Below, piece by piece: positions 40,401-51,985 of a stretch of 64,000 bases of DNA (position 1 is the stretch's first letter; each line of letters starts with the position of its first letter). The position numbers and the translations under genes were made by a program. Source of the stretch: Drosophila miranda (Eukaryota; Arthropoda; Insecta; Diptera; Drosophilidae); the NCBI RefSeq assembly GCF_003369915.1, contig NC_046675.1, forward strand, positions 11,780,001 to 11,844,000. Reading direction: 5' to 3'. Below the pieces are notes generated by a model, which worked only from the letters and a program-made list of their open reading frames with translations, was not told the DNA's origin and ran no database searches.

Positions 40401-43106
40401 ATCTTCGTTTTTTCCAGCTCAACCTGCTAGTCCATCCTCAGCTTCTGCTGGCAGTCCTCTCTCTCTCTCTCCCAATCTTTTTTCCAGCCCGATGACAAGT
40501 CCACACTAAACGTGTTTGATTCCATTTGTTTCTTCTCTATTTATACCCATTTTCACTCCACTTTTTGCACACGATGACATGTAATTGTTGGACCCAGTAC
40601 CCAGTACCTAGACAGAGTTATAGATTCGGATTGGACTGGGGTTCGGGTTGGGGGGCTTGTGTATGGATTGGATGTTGGTGTAGTCGAATGTCGATTTGCT
40701 GTCATTACGCTGCTTACACGCGGTTATTTATGACAATTGCTGGAAAATATGAATTGACAGGCGACGACGACGACAGCGACGACGAGGTCTAGTGAAGACG
40801 TCTTCCAATTAGAGGAGGGTATGCGTGCCCTGCCCTGCCCTGTAAACCATAAAAATGTCGACAGACAATTGAATGGCAAAACCGGCAAAAGGAAACGCAG
40901 CAAACACACACACACACGGAGGGAGCCTGGGGGAAAGTATTGCGATTGGGAGGATGGGGGGTCATAGAAATTGCTTACAAATTGTTACATCAGCTCAACG
41001 AACGAGCGAACGTTACGTCTCTCTCTGTCTTGGGGATTTGCAAATTTTGCAAAAGATATTTCTCTAAAAAATTCACTCCAATTTCTCTTGTGCTCGTTAC
41101 AGAACTCTATACGGCACAATCTGTCGCTGCACAATCGGTTCATGCGCGTCCAGAACGAGGGCACCGGCAAGTCCTCCTGGTGGATGCTCAATCCGGAGGC
41201 CAAGCCGGGCAAGTCGGTGCGTCGCCGTGCCGCCTCCATGGAGACGTCGCGCTACGAGAAGCGTCGCGGTCGGGCCAAGAAGCGGGTGGAGGCCCTGCGG
41301 CAGGCGGGCGTGGTGGGACTCAACGATGCCACACCCTCGCCGAGCAGCAGTGTCAGCGAGGGGCTGGATCACTTTCCGGAGAGTCCGCTGCACAGGTAAC
41401 TATCAAATGTGACTCTCCAAAAGGAGACTCTTCGTTTATAATTAGTTAGTCGCTTAGTCCTGTAGCTGGTAGTTCCTATGACTAGAGTTTTATATGTAGC
41501 TGGTTGAATATATTGGACCCTTAAGATCTTTCCGAAAGATATTCGTTCTACGTATGGCATAATTGTAGCTTCCACAATTCCAGCAAACACAGTATTCATG
41601 GACCTTCGACCTCCGACCTGTTGCCGCAGCCTCAGGACATCGCAATACCGAAAGGAAAGATTATGAACACAAGAATGTGTCCTTATTATTAGGTCCCTAA
41701 TAGAGGCAACGTGATTCTGCTGGTGTCTCCAAATAAAGGAAGCAATTTAAGAATTCAAATTCATGTTAAAATATTTCAAAATTTTTAATATTAAATGAAA
41801 TTCAAACATTAAACATGTTTTTTACTCTGCAATATTCACAAAAAAAAAAAGGTTTCCCCTTGAATATCCCCTTCTATTTGACGATAAATTATCAGCTTTT
41901 TGTGGTATTTATCGACAATTATCGCTGTTTATCGATATACATATACATCGAACTAAAACAGTCTTTCCTTTCCTTCCACGGGTAATATATATTTTTCTGA
42001 CCTTCTGGCGATAATTATCGCTATTTATCGATATGTTTATCGAACCTGTTCCTTTCCTTCGACGGGCATTCTATATTTTTCAGCCTTTCTGTCCTTACGA
42101 ACAGCAGTCGTTCATCTATCGATAGATATATAGATCTTCTTTAATCGATCGGAGTACTTGTCTTCCCTGACACTGTTCCTTCTTCGATTATATTGATCTA
42201 AAAAATGATCGTTAAACTGTGAGCGTGCCATCTGCTAATCGATTAATTGTTGGTGAGCTGATCGATCCACTTTGAGTGCCGTTTCCTATGATTACATTCG
42301 CATTGTCTCACACGCGATGAACGAGTGCCGTGCCCCAGAGCCATGGGAATGGAAATTAAAGCACGCTTCGCCACTGACACAGAAGATTGTGAGAGAATTG
42401 CCATGCATCACGAATCGATTCTTTATCTTCTAGAACTGTAGGAAAGGGTCAAATATTCATACTACCAATTTTGTTATTACTTTATAGCCCAAATAATACC
42501 CATTTAAATGTAGTTTTAAGAACAATTTAAGCATGATATCTTATTGCATAAAGTTTTAGTTAAGTTAAATTAGTATATATCTTAGCTCTTAGTACGTATC
42601 GCTTATAGAGCATGATCGGCTAGAAGTTTATTCAATCAACACTCAACAATCGGCGCTTGAGCTTCTGTAGTGCGATTGATTTGTAGAATTTTTTGAGTCA
42701 CTTTTGGATCTCATTTTACCTCGTAACCGTCCGTCCTCCAGTCTTGTCTACATATAAGTTTTGTTCTTTGATTTATTGTTTTATGCATTTATTCTTATAA
42801 TTTATCCGCAATTTTTTCTTTTTTGTTTTTCTTTCCGTTTTCCTTCTGCGTTTTTGTGTGCGATATTGAAGCGGCGGCGGGTTCCAATTGTCGCCTGATT
42901 TCCGTCAGCGCGCCTCATCCAATGCCAGTTCCTGCGGACGCCTCAGTCCCATACGAGCCCAGGATCTCGAGCCCCAGGATCTCTGGGGCTTCCCGGTTGA
43001 CTACCAGAATACGACGATGACACAGGCCCATGCCCAGGCCCTCGAGGAGCTCACGGGCTCCATAGCGGACGAGCTGACGCTGTGCAACCAACAGCAGCAA
43101 CAACAG

Positions 43107-43138
<32 letters not shown>

Positions 43139-45267
43139 GCAGCAAGGGTCAGTTCTCGATGAGTGTTGAGAGTGTCTTTCGTTTGGTTTTGCCTTATGTG
43201 TGCCGTCCCATGTAACCCCACTTCCCAAACACACACACTCTTATGTTGTTCCTTTTGCGTTGATTGTTGCATGCCACAACACGTACATGTGCATGTGCCT
43301 TGCATGTCTTGCCACAGTCGATTCCCATTGGATGTCCATAGAAAAAACATGTCTATAAAGTCACCTTCTCTTCTCGTTCTTGCCACCCAACGATCGTACG
43401 GCTGGAGTAGGTTCAGCGCCGCCTCGGGCCTACCATCGCAGCCGCCGCCGCCGCCCTACCAGCCCCCGCAGCTCCAGCAGCAACAACAGCAGCAGCCATC
43501 CTACTCGCTGAACGGCCCCGCCCCCGGCGGCTACCAGACGCTGCAGCCACAGTCACAGTCCCAGTGCCTGCTGCACCGATCACTCAACTGCAGCTGCCTG
43601 CACAATGCGCGGGACGTAAGTACCAACAATCTACTACTATTTCAATGGAATCAATCATCATCATTCGGAGTGAGTTATTCGAACAGGGGGATACTCGTAC
43701 AATTTGATTCAATCAGAGTTTACTGCGACTCCTATCTTAGGGACCTTGAGAATCGTCTGATCGTCAATACTAGCAATAAGAAGAGAAAAGATCAAAGAAT
43801 CGTAGAATCTAGAGGGCTGTGATGTGATTTAGTGGAGCTATACGGACTCTACGGAGTGGATTACTTACAATTGGGAATTCCTGAGTCAACCCAGAAGGTT
43901 CTTATTTGATTTAGTGTCTCTACTCTTAAGACTGTGGGACAATTTCTGAATACTTCTGAATAGGATACAGAATTAATGTGGAAACAAATACAATTTATGC
44001 ATAAACAAGTTTGATGCATTCTAAATGAATCTCCGACCATTAGTTAGCAATGCTACGTCATTTGTTGGAATATTTCACTGAGATTACAATCTTAATTATG
44101 CAATAATTGTGATCAATAGTTTTAATCGCAGTGCTTTAATGGTCTCAACTGTGATTGCAATGATTTTAGATTTAAATTCCTTTATGTTATATGAAATTTG
44201 TGTAATAACACTTCTACAAGACTTTGTTATTGAATCACCAAGCAGATCTATACAGTGTCTGAAATTCTATTATTTCTCTGATTGAAAAGATTTTAAAGGA
44301 ATGAGAATGACAGTTCATGGGCTCTGATTATAATAAGTTCTTTTTCTCTTTTTTGAACAGGGTCTCTCGCCCAATTCAGTCACCACAACAATGTCGCCCG
44401 CGTATCCCAACAGCGAGCCCTCGTCGGATTCGCTCAACACCTACAGCAATGTGGTGCTCGATGGCTCCTCGGATCTGCTCGTACAACAACAGCAGCAGCA
44501 GCAACTACAACAGGTGAAAGTGGAATTTGAAGGTGAGCAACGGCAACGACGACGGGCTCTGTGCGAAAGTGCAACAACTCTTTTATCTGTATCCTATCCT
44601 GCTTTCTCCCCAAATCTTCTTCTAACCGCCAAATGTTGATGTCAAATGCCATAGATAATAACTGCGCGTCTACTTTGATAGGACAATGCCTGGAGGTGCT
44701 CAACAATGAGGCGCAGCCGATAGACGAATTTAATTTGGAGAACTTTCCGGTGGGGAACCTGGAGTGCAACGTAGAGGAGGTAAGTGAAAGGATTTATACT
44801 TGTTAATCAGAGATAATCACATGATTTTATTCTAGCTGCTGCAGCAGGAGATGAGCTACGATGGCCTGCTGGACATCAATATACCCTTGGCCAATGTCAG
44901 CACGAATGCTCCGCTGGTGAGCCTGGTGAACAATAGTACAACGCTGAGCAGCAGCAGCAGCAACCTGAGCGGCTCCACCACCACCTTGTCCAGCAGCAGT
45001 CTCAGTGCCGCCGTGCAGCTGAATCAGTTGCAGGCACAGTTGCAACAGCAACAGCAGCAGCAGCAACAGCATCTCCAACAGCAGCAGCACCATCAGCACC
45101 AGCAACAGTTGCTGCTGAACAACAACAACAACAATAATAATAATAGCAGCAACAGCAACAGCAGCCTCGATTTGGCCACTCAGACGGCAGCCACAAATCT
45201 GAATGCCGCACGGGTACAGTACTCGCAGCCCAGTGTGGTGACATCGCCGCCCTCATGGGTGCATTAG
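24026..45267 (+). CDS. foxo: Forkhead box O transcription factor (FOXO)
   Basis: Nuclear/cytoplasmic transcription factor repressed by insulin/Akt signalling. It activates stress-resistance, growth-restraint and metabolic genes. Coding exons, all with GT..AG introns: 24026-24260, 24342-24556, 41103-41395, 42872-43147, 43411-43615, 44361-44532, 44655-44779, 44836-45267. Joined they give 1953 nt, or 650 aa against about 613 in D. melanogaster. The start MMD matches the known fly protein. The forkhead domain spans about residues 98-200, and recognition helix [13 protein letters not shown] begins exactly at exon 3. Three Akt-type RxRxxS/T sites are visible: Thr49 (RARSNT), Ser195 (RRRAAS) and Ser264 (RQRASS). 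A basic NLS-like stretch RRGRAKKR follows the forkhead domain. Poly-Q tracts lie near residues 321-339 and in the C-terminal part, which also has an Asn run. The extra length is mostly these tracts plus an N-terminal VVGGG insertion. The C-terminus ends SPPSWVH as in D. melanogaster. Confidence 0.97.
28881..29400 (-). mobile_element. 5'-truncated non-LTR (LINE-like) retrotransposon tail
   Basis: On the minus strand an open frame of about 158 codons (29369-28893) ends in a segment of the form [23 protein letters not shown], with later CHNYN and a stop. I associate this pattern with C-termini of Drosophila LINE reverse-transcriptase ORFs. The stop is followed on the same strand by an A-rich AATAAATAAATAAAT-type tail (28881-28909), as at a LINE 3' end. 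The upstream part of the frame contains an imperfect duplication of about 110 bp (29220-29310 versus 29320-29400). It lies antisense to foxo. The family is not identified and I could not define target-site duplications. Confidence 0.42.
31274..31755. mobile_element. Short inverted-repeat element (MITE-like), 482 bp
   Basis: The left end GAGCCCTGCATAAA and the right end, whose reverse complement reads AAGCCCTGCATGAA, share a 10-bp perfect inverted core AGCCCTGCAT. The element is flanked by identical 5-bp TATTA on both sides (31269-31273 and 31756-31760). Inside, GTGATTCGG/GATTCGAATC motifs recur in both subterminal halves (31308-31345 and 31635-31670). There is no transposase frame, so it would be non-autonomous. 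The ends are vaguely hAT-like, but hAT insertions give 8-bp duplications, so I leave the superfamily open. Confidence 0.6.
32970..33010 (+). repeat. Diverged dispersed-repeat fragment
   Basis: The sequence ACCCAGTACTTGAAAGATAC followed by AGGGGTATATTCGG aligns with the start of the repeat at 11577-11610 (about 25 of 33 positions by eye). It is probably a decayed copy of the same family. Where it ends on the right is unclear. Confidence 0.35.
36191..36360. repeat. 11-bp minisatellite, about 15 copies
   Basis: Fifteen tandem copies of GAGGATGAACA, with point variants such as GAAGATGAACA and GAGGATGGACA, occupy 36191-36355. A partial unit (GAGGA) follows to 36360. The 11-bp period is not a multiple of three, so long open frames on the minus strand here are repeat artefacts. 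The array is within the large foxo intron and probably varies in length between individuals. Confidence 0.95.
37388..37418. repeat. TG dinucleotide microsatellite
   Basis: This is a TG run of about fifteen units, uninterrupted, in the 16.5-kb foxo intron. Confidence 0.95.
41396..42871 (+). other. foxo: foxo intron 3 with duplicated TATCGATA-bearing segment
   Basis: The donor is CACAG|GTAACT and the acceptor GATATTGAAG|CGG, preceded by a long T-rich tract at 42800-42850. The middle contains a tandem duplication of about 96 bp (41917-42012 and 42013-about 42090). Three exact TATCGATA octamers lie at 41930-41937, 42026-42033 and 42117-42124. That octamer is the DRE bound by DREF and overlaps BEAF-32 recognition (CGATA). 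Confidence 0.8.
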
Positions 45268-45579
45268 GATCCAGTCGATCGCTACCATCGATAGAGATGA
45301 TTCATGTATGTTGTGTGTATGTGATGTCTGTGTGTGTGTGCGTGTGTGAGTGTGTGTGTTTGGAACGCCAATGGAACGCTTTAAAACGCTAATTCTAAGG
45401 ACAATAGTGTAAAGTTTTATAAGCAGCCGCAGATGGGAAACGGATACGGAAATGGTTACGGAGCAGCTGCAGGATCAGTGAGCAGTAAGCAAGGAGAAGA
45501 AAGCAGGATGTAGGATGCAGAAAGGAGGAAGTACGAGCAGGAGTCGCCGCAGCTGGACCGCCACTAAAAAGTTTACAAA
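45268..45579 (+). other. foxo: foxo 3' UTR, first part
   Basis: This stretch follows the TAG stop at 45265-45267. It carries a TG-rich stretch (45305-45360) and no second open frame; a further TAG follows in frame after eight codons, so long stop-codon readthrough is not supported. The segment ends at TACAAA|GTGAGT, a strong splice-donor match. This suggests that the mature 3' UTR continues in a distant exon. Confidence 0.55.
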
Positions 45580-48500
45580 GTGAGTAACGAGCGCCCAATG
45601 AGAGCGGGGAGTCGCTTTCAATTTCCATCAGCCCTAAAAGCCATTCAATGTGACAGCATAAATTATGTTAATAATTTCATTTCACGGCACATTTTATGAA
45701 TATGGAAAAAACGAAAAGTACTACGGACCGCCAACCTCCCCCAAAATATTCTTAAAGATTTTCCTTTCTGGTTTCGCCTTTTTTTCGTGTCCTGTTTATA
45801 TAGAAATCGTCTCCACTTGACTTCATTTCATGATTCACTTGCCATGAATCTTTTATGGACATTCTTTTCGTGGATTTCCTTTTTCCGTAGTGTCTTATTA
45901 TTTGTTGTTTTTTTTTTTGTGAGCTTCTTGTTTTGTCTGCCGCTCTTGAGGGCAATTACACGCGTTCAATTATCATAATACATTGGCGGGAGCGAATGGA
46001 AGAGGCATCACTTTAAGTCCTTTTCAATTTGAGCGATTTTAAAGTGTGGTGTGGCCATGCCCATGGCATGTGTCTGCCCCTCGTGAGTGAGGAGCTCACT
46101 CAAATTATAGCAAATTAAGTCAATTTACCTAAGCCATAAAATATGTAAGAGGCCACTTTTCGAACGTCGAACGGACGATGCATGGATACGTGGACCCCGT
46201 GGGCCGTGGACCCTGGCCCGTGGCCCGTGGGCAGGCAAATGTCCTTCCGCAAGTCGCGCTAATTTGACTCCCGTGTCCCGAGTCGAGGGAAAAACCCCCG
46301 AGCCAGGCAGCAGACAAGCAGGCATCTCTTCTCATGCAAACCACGGCGCAAATTCGTCAAGGCAACTCCGGGTCCCCGTCTTTTGGGGCTGGCAAGCAGC
46401 AGTCGAAAAGCAAATGCTGAAAAATTAATTACGTCCTTAGGGTGACTTATGCATGCCACCGATATTTGCCCCTCCACTAGCACCGCTGGGGTAGCCACTG
46501 TTTGGTCACTGCCCACCTGGAGGTGGAGTGGGTGGTTGTGGGGGTGGTTCGGCTGGCTGGCTATGTGGTGTGGGTGCAACTCAAATCAAGCGCGTTAAAC
46601 GCTGCTAATATTGAAAAATTACACAGACTTAGCAGCTGGTGGGAGCGGACACAGGCTAATGGTTGAGATTTCCAGATTTAAATGCTTTGCTAGTTGAGGA
46701 TTGAAAGTGTCTAGTGCGCTTATTGACGGGCCATTAAATGAGATTTAATTTAGAGAGATTTTTGTATGTTTTTTACTTGGATTTCGAAGGTGTTGTCTGC
46801 TCTTGTATCTATGCTAAGACGTGCTTAAGATACGGTCAAGATTCAATCAATTTCTGGCTATAATAATATTGATTCGAGCGCAACGTGTTTCTGTATTAGA
46901 TCTCTATGATTCTGCGTGTTTCGAGTCCGAAACCTTTTCGAAACTGTGAAAAAGACTTAATTAAAAGTAGATCAATCCCAAACGGTACCAAAGAAGGAAT
47001 ATTCATGGATTGTATAAAGATTGCTGATAAAAGCATAGAAGAAGGAATTATTGTTATTACCATTTTCTACCAAGAAAAAGGAATTAGTTCTTTGATGGCA
47101 TGGTCTTTTATAAGCAATGACTATTCCCACATGGAAGTGATTCAATACGTCAGTCTTTTTACACTCTAATTTTATCTAGCCATGGACTCGCCTTTTCCCA
47201 CATTTCCCTAAACAAAACCGCGATCTATTTCTATCATTTTGTTAGTCCGTGCTTCCTATAAGTACAATTCGAATATATGGCATCCCAGGATCCCAGGATT
47301 CCCTGTCCGCTCAATTATTCTCAGCTCTGACTAAAATTCCTATTAGAAATAATCACTCTCTATGATTCTGTGTGTTTCGAGTGCCTTACATCTTCAAAAT
47401 TGGGCAAATGTCTTAATAGAAAGTAAATCCTCCCAAACTATACCAAAGGAGGGATTTTCATGGATGGTCTACAGATTACTGATAAAAGCATAGAAGGAGG
47501 AATTATCTTACCATCTTCTAGCAAGAAAAAGGTATTACTAAGCAATGACTATTTCGACATGGAAGTGATTCAATACGTCTTTTTCCACTCTAATTTTATC
47601 TAACCATGGACGCGCCTTTTCGCACCTTTCCCCAAACGAACCCGCGGTCGATTTCTATCAGGAGTATATGGTATTCCCAGGATTCCCTGTCCACTCAATT
47701 ATTCCCAGCTCTGATTAACATTCCTCCAGCTTGGCTTTCACTGCCACTGCCACTTCTTTACTTCGTTTTTTTTTGTCTCAATGTCGCACTGGTAACTGTC
47801 ACTGGGCATTTCTGCTTTGTGGCAAAGTTTCTCGAGCAAAAAAAAACTGTCCGCAGAGGGAGACAAAAACCTTTGTCCTGTCCGCACACCCACACAAATT
47901 GAATTCCGCATTAAGTTCTGCTGTAAGCCAACAATTAGAAAACAGCAAAAAACAAAAAAAAAAAACCCAAAAAAAAAATGAAAGAAAGAAATAAATGGTA
48001 AATGGTTAGCAGAAGACCAAGTTGTTGGAGAAGAAAGTTGTAACTTTGTCAAGTTTTGGCGCCAATCGCATGACGTGCTAATAAAATCAGATTCCTTTCG
48101 GAGGAAGGAGGAAGAGAGGATTTCATTTCGAAATTTATGCCAAGTGCAAACTTTTGTGTTTGGCGCGGGGTCTGATTCTGGGGTCTGGTCCGCTCTTCTT
48201 TCGCTTCATTTGAGTGAATAATTTGAATTGCATCAGCGGATGAGGAGCGGATTTCCATTTCCATTTCTTTCACTTTTCATAATTCAGCGGCGACTGACAG
48301 GAGGGGTGGGTAGGGAGGGAAATTCTATTCTTATTATGCAAATGCCTTAAAGAAGCTGAACAGCGAGAGGCTGTTGCATATTTAATAAAAGAGAGCTCGT
48401 GTAACTTTAAGAAAAAGTCGCGGCTTATTAGCCAGTAGCGACACATCGTGCCACATGCCACTCAATAAGTTGCCGCAACATCTGGGCGGGAGCGGAGCCC

Positions 48501-50808
48501 GGGGAGGTGTCGGGGTCTATAAAAGGCGCTGAGGCGGCGCTGTAAACTCGTGAAGAGGTGGCAGGAGGAAATCACATCATCGTCCGCAGATTGACTGACT
48601 TGACACATAATAAAGTCACACTCAAATTATGGCTGCAGCTGTGCTGTGCCGCCATGCCACCGTGCCACCGTTCCACCGGGGGGCATGCCCCCTTCTCCAG
48701 CGGTTGCCCTGGTGAAACCGCGCGTGAAACACAAAGGCATTTTCAGGCAATTTATTAGCTGACAAAAAAGGAAACAAAAAGAAAATTGGGGAAAAATCTG
48801 GCGGAAAATGTGAATTGGGGCAGAAAAAAAATGTGCGGCTTCATTGTCCTGTGGCCTATCAGAGGGGATCAGAGGCAGGACCCCGAACCCGGACTATGCC
48901 TAGGCAACCATTCCAGGACTACAGGACTCCAGGACGTTTAGGTGTTGAAACTTGTCCGCAACTTGCTGAATAATTCAAAGAGCAGAAACTTTCCTTGCGG
49001 CCCCCAGCCTCACATTTGATTAAATTTTAATGCCAGTGCATCATTAATAAATTCCCAGCGGGTGCGGCGGATGAATAAATTGAATTAGCGACAGGATGTG
49101 TCCGGCGGGGCCTAATCCCCGCAGATTGTTTGACAAACTTTGGACAGGTTTGGCGCCGCAAAAGTGTCAGAACTAATTGTCCAAGAGCACGAAAATGGTG
49201 AAGAGAAAAAAAGGGACACTTCCACCACACCGCATTGGCATTCAAATGAAAATTTCATTATCCCGGACCGGCGAAACGGGATACGGGAGTGGAAATCAAT
49301 TTGTCAGCGAGTGCGCTTCGCGACTTCATAATACAAATTGTCAGCAATTTAATAACATTTAAGCTGCCAGCCAGCGGTAACAATGATAAGCGAGGACACA
49401 GACGCACACACAGACATAGAGACAGCACAAGGACCTGCCGCAGGGGCAGGAGTGCTGGGGATCCTTGTGGCAACCCAACCGCATTTACACTCACTTAACT
49501 CGACACGATTCGGAGGTCGCTTCGGTCCTCCGGTCCTCCAGTCCTCCAGTCCGGGGCTTGGCACACGCTAAAGGAAGGAAAACAAAGCAAAGGAAGCAGG
49601 GGAGCGACAGGGTTACGGGGAAACGGAAAAACGGCTTGTGTACAAGCTGCTTAAGGTCCTTAAGGACTCAGAAGGAGAGACCTACACACAGAACGCACAC
49701 TCGAGCAAATAAAGCTCTGTGAGCGATTTAAACACTTGTTGCATGGACAAGGGATAATGACGTGACAGGAAGGAGCGCACACACACACACACACACCGCA
49801 CACCATAAGTAATAAAGCAAACAGGCAACACGTTTTGTAATAAACTGCAAGACGGACGGAAGGCAGGAGGCCACAGGACATGGGTAAAGGTAAAGACACC
49901 TGCAGGCGCCTTACCCGCCTTGCCAATCGGTCCGTGAAAGGCGTTGCAAATATGCCGGGGGCGTGGCAACTAATCACAGGCCAAGGCAGTGACACGCACT
50001 CACTCACTTCCACTCTGTCGCAAATTTAATGCCCAAAGGGGCGGCGGGTGGGTGTCGGCCATAAAGCGCACATAAGTAGGCAGTGCTTTCTGTTCACACT
50101 GTGTCCTGTCTCCCTCTCTCTCCGCGCGAAGCTTAAGGGCCGCATAAAATTCAATTGCAGGTCATAAAAATTGCGCGTGATCTACATACAGAATATAATT
50201 CAAAGCTGTAACTAATAAAATTGTCAGCGATAAGCGAGGACGAGCTTTGATTTTTATGTTCGGGCCACACCCCCGCCCCGGAGTCGGAGTGACAACAATT
50301 TCGCCACCAAAGGCAATTTATTGGTTATGAGCCCAGCAGCCAACCCGAGAGCAGCGCGAAATCTTATTTTAAATGTTAAGCGCTCTCGTTTTTATGGCAT
50401 AATTTTCAGGCGTTTGTAGTTTTTGTCCTTTTTTTCTGGAGGTGGCGGGGGTGCTACAATTTGCATAAAAATGGCCATAGTTGAGGCCGTTTCTCTCTCC
50501 CTATCGCCCTCATCGCATTTGCTTATGAATATTTCTGATGGCTAGGCAGGCGACAAGTTACAAGAGGCTGCCAAGTGTCAAGTGGTCCTTTCCCCCATTC
50601 CCATTCTCTGGTAAAATCTGAATAAATTAGCCTCTCGGATAAGGAAGGATGGAATGGGATGGGCTTGGTCATTTGTAGAACATGCTGATTGTCCTTTTAT
50701 GAAGTGTTGATGTGGCACTGAGATACTCCCAAGGGACGACGGAGACTGCGACTCATTCGATAAAAGTATATATTCTAATGGAGTTTCCTCTCACTTGTCT
50801 CGTTTCAG
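45580..50808 (+). other. foxo: Probable 5.2-kb intron within the foxo 3' UTR
   Basis: The donor GTGAGT is at 45580-45585. The acceptor, after a clear pyrimidine-rich tract, is CTCACTTGTCTCGTTTCAG|GATAAA ending at 50808. Both are plus-strand and no other plus-strand gene is visible between them. The interval has no convincing coding sequence. It contains a 370-440-bp tandem duplication (46901-47341 and 47357-47725). A CA run lies at 49780-49796. If splicing does not occur, this is intergenic DNA and foxo ends sooner. Confidence 0.45.
46901..47725. repeat. Tandem duplication of about 400 bp, two copies
   Basis: Copy 1 (46901-47341) and copy 2 (47357-47725) start with TCTCTATGATTCTG(C/T)GTGTT and share long matches throughout, including GATAAAAGCATAGAAG and GGAAGTGATTCAATACGTC. 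Both end at CTCAATTATTC(T/C)CAGCTCTGA. They differ by many substitutions and indels, so the duplication is not recent. Copy 1 has an 87-codon open frame (46906-47169). A single-base indel and a stop break the matching frame in copy 2, which argues against coding function. Confidence 0.85.
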
Positions 50809-51985
50809 GATAAATCTGGTCGCTTCTTATCTAACATACATACAGTACATATACATAGATATATAGTTACAAAAATATATACGAGTATATATGCATTACA
50901 CATAGAAACGCGAAGCATACAAATAATACCAATAATAACCAATAATTAGATGCTACAATTAGTGAAATTCTCTGCTGCAAAGAAGGTACGAAAATGGAAA
51001 GAATGAATGGAAAGGCAACGGAAATGGGAAAAACAACTTCCTTGTGCGCCTTGAGAGCCGGTGAAAAGTCAGCGCTAATGATGGGAAAACTGAAGAAATT
51101 GAATTGAAAATATGGTTAGTCAATAAGTTGAACTTTGTACATATTAATTTTAATAACCTTGACGTAATGCAACCAACAAACTATAATAATAATTATAAAC
51201 AAACGTAAAACGTACACTAAATGTTCGATAAAACTACGACTAAAAAAAAAGGAAAATATTCATCAAGAAAACAACAGACAGGAAAAGCTATACAAAAAGA
51301 GGATATGATGGAAAAAAAACAAGAAGCATAAACAGAAAATAGAAACCGAAAGAAATTAGCACAATTATGTAATAATTTATGCTTAATTAATGTATTTAAT
51401 TGAAAATCTAATTGTAATTGTATATTTTTTCTAGAGAGAGACAGCAAACGAAACCCTTAATGAAAGAAACTTGTGTAAAAATTATGCTTAAGACTCGCAA
51501 TGGAATACGTAAAATGTTCTCTGGTTAGTAGTTAGTAGCTCTACCATAACCTACGCCTCCCCCGAAATGCGCTATTCACCTTTTGTTATATGAATATACA
51601 CCTGTTTGTGTATCTGTAGATCGAAACGAAACGAAAGAAACCACACAAAACACAACCACTAAACAAAACCCACAGAACCCATTGAATGTAATTCACGAAA
51701 TTTCAAATATTAGTAAATGTATGTAAATGTTGCCTGGCAAAAAAGTAGCAGAAACTCAAGCAAATCACACACTATCCAAAAAATAGAAGCGAATGCAAAA
51801 GCTGAAAATATTAAACACATACTTGCGCCTCATTGTGTACTATTATGGGCTAAATGTTAATTAATAACTAGATTGTACAATTCAAATGTAGTTCATACTA
51901 TTTAAAACAAATGCAAAACGGAGTGAAGATGAATAAATCGATGATTCAATTTAAGAAACAAAAATAAATCAACGTTCAATGATTC
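50809..51985 (+). other. foxo: Probable terminal 3' UTR exon of foxo
   Basis: This AT-rich, coding-free plus-strand segment starts right after the strong acceptor at 50807-50808. It ends near two AATAAA signals at 51932-51937 and 51963-51968, so cleavage around 51950-51990 is likely. The A-rich sense-strand composition is typical of fly 3' UTRs. Assignment to foxo is inferred from strand and position. It would overlap, tail to tail, the small minus-strand frame at 51902-52186. Confidence 0.45.

Larger units (their letters stand above)
24557..41102 (+). other. foxo: foxo intron 2, 16.5 kb, inside the forkhead domain
   Basis: The donor AAG|GTAAGG and the acceptor TTAC AG|AACTC are phase 0. The intron falls immediately before recognition helix 3. 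No nested gene is convincing; long frames here are low-complexity or antisense shadows. Embedded elements are a LINE-like tail (about 28881-29400), a MITE-like element (31274-31755), a dispersed-repeat fragment (32970-33010), an 11-bp minisatellite (36191-36360) and a TG microsatellite (37388-37418). The remainder is AT-rich unique sequence that may hold enhancers. Confidence 0.85.

Noticed and set aside
43163..43822. 219-codon plus-strand frame across foxo exon 5
   Set aside because: Only 43411-43615 is coding. The flanks are the introns, which happen to be open; splice sites and the known FOXO protein define the true exon.
44851..45105. Leu-rich minus-strand frame opposite the last foxo exon
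   Set aside because: A shadow of the CAG/CAA repeats on the complementary strand.
46906..47169. 87-codon plus-strand frame in the duplicated segment
   Set aside because: The sister copy has an indel and stop in the same frame, and codon use is AT-rich and random.
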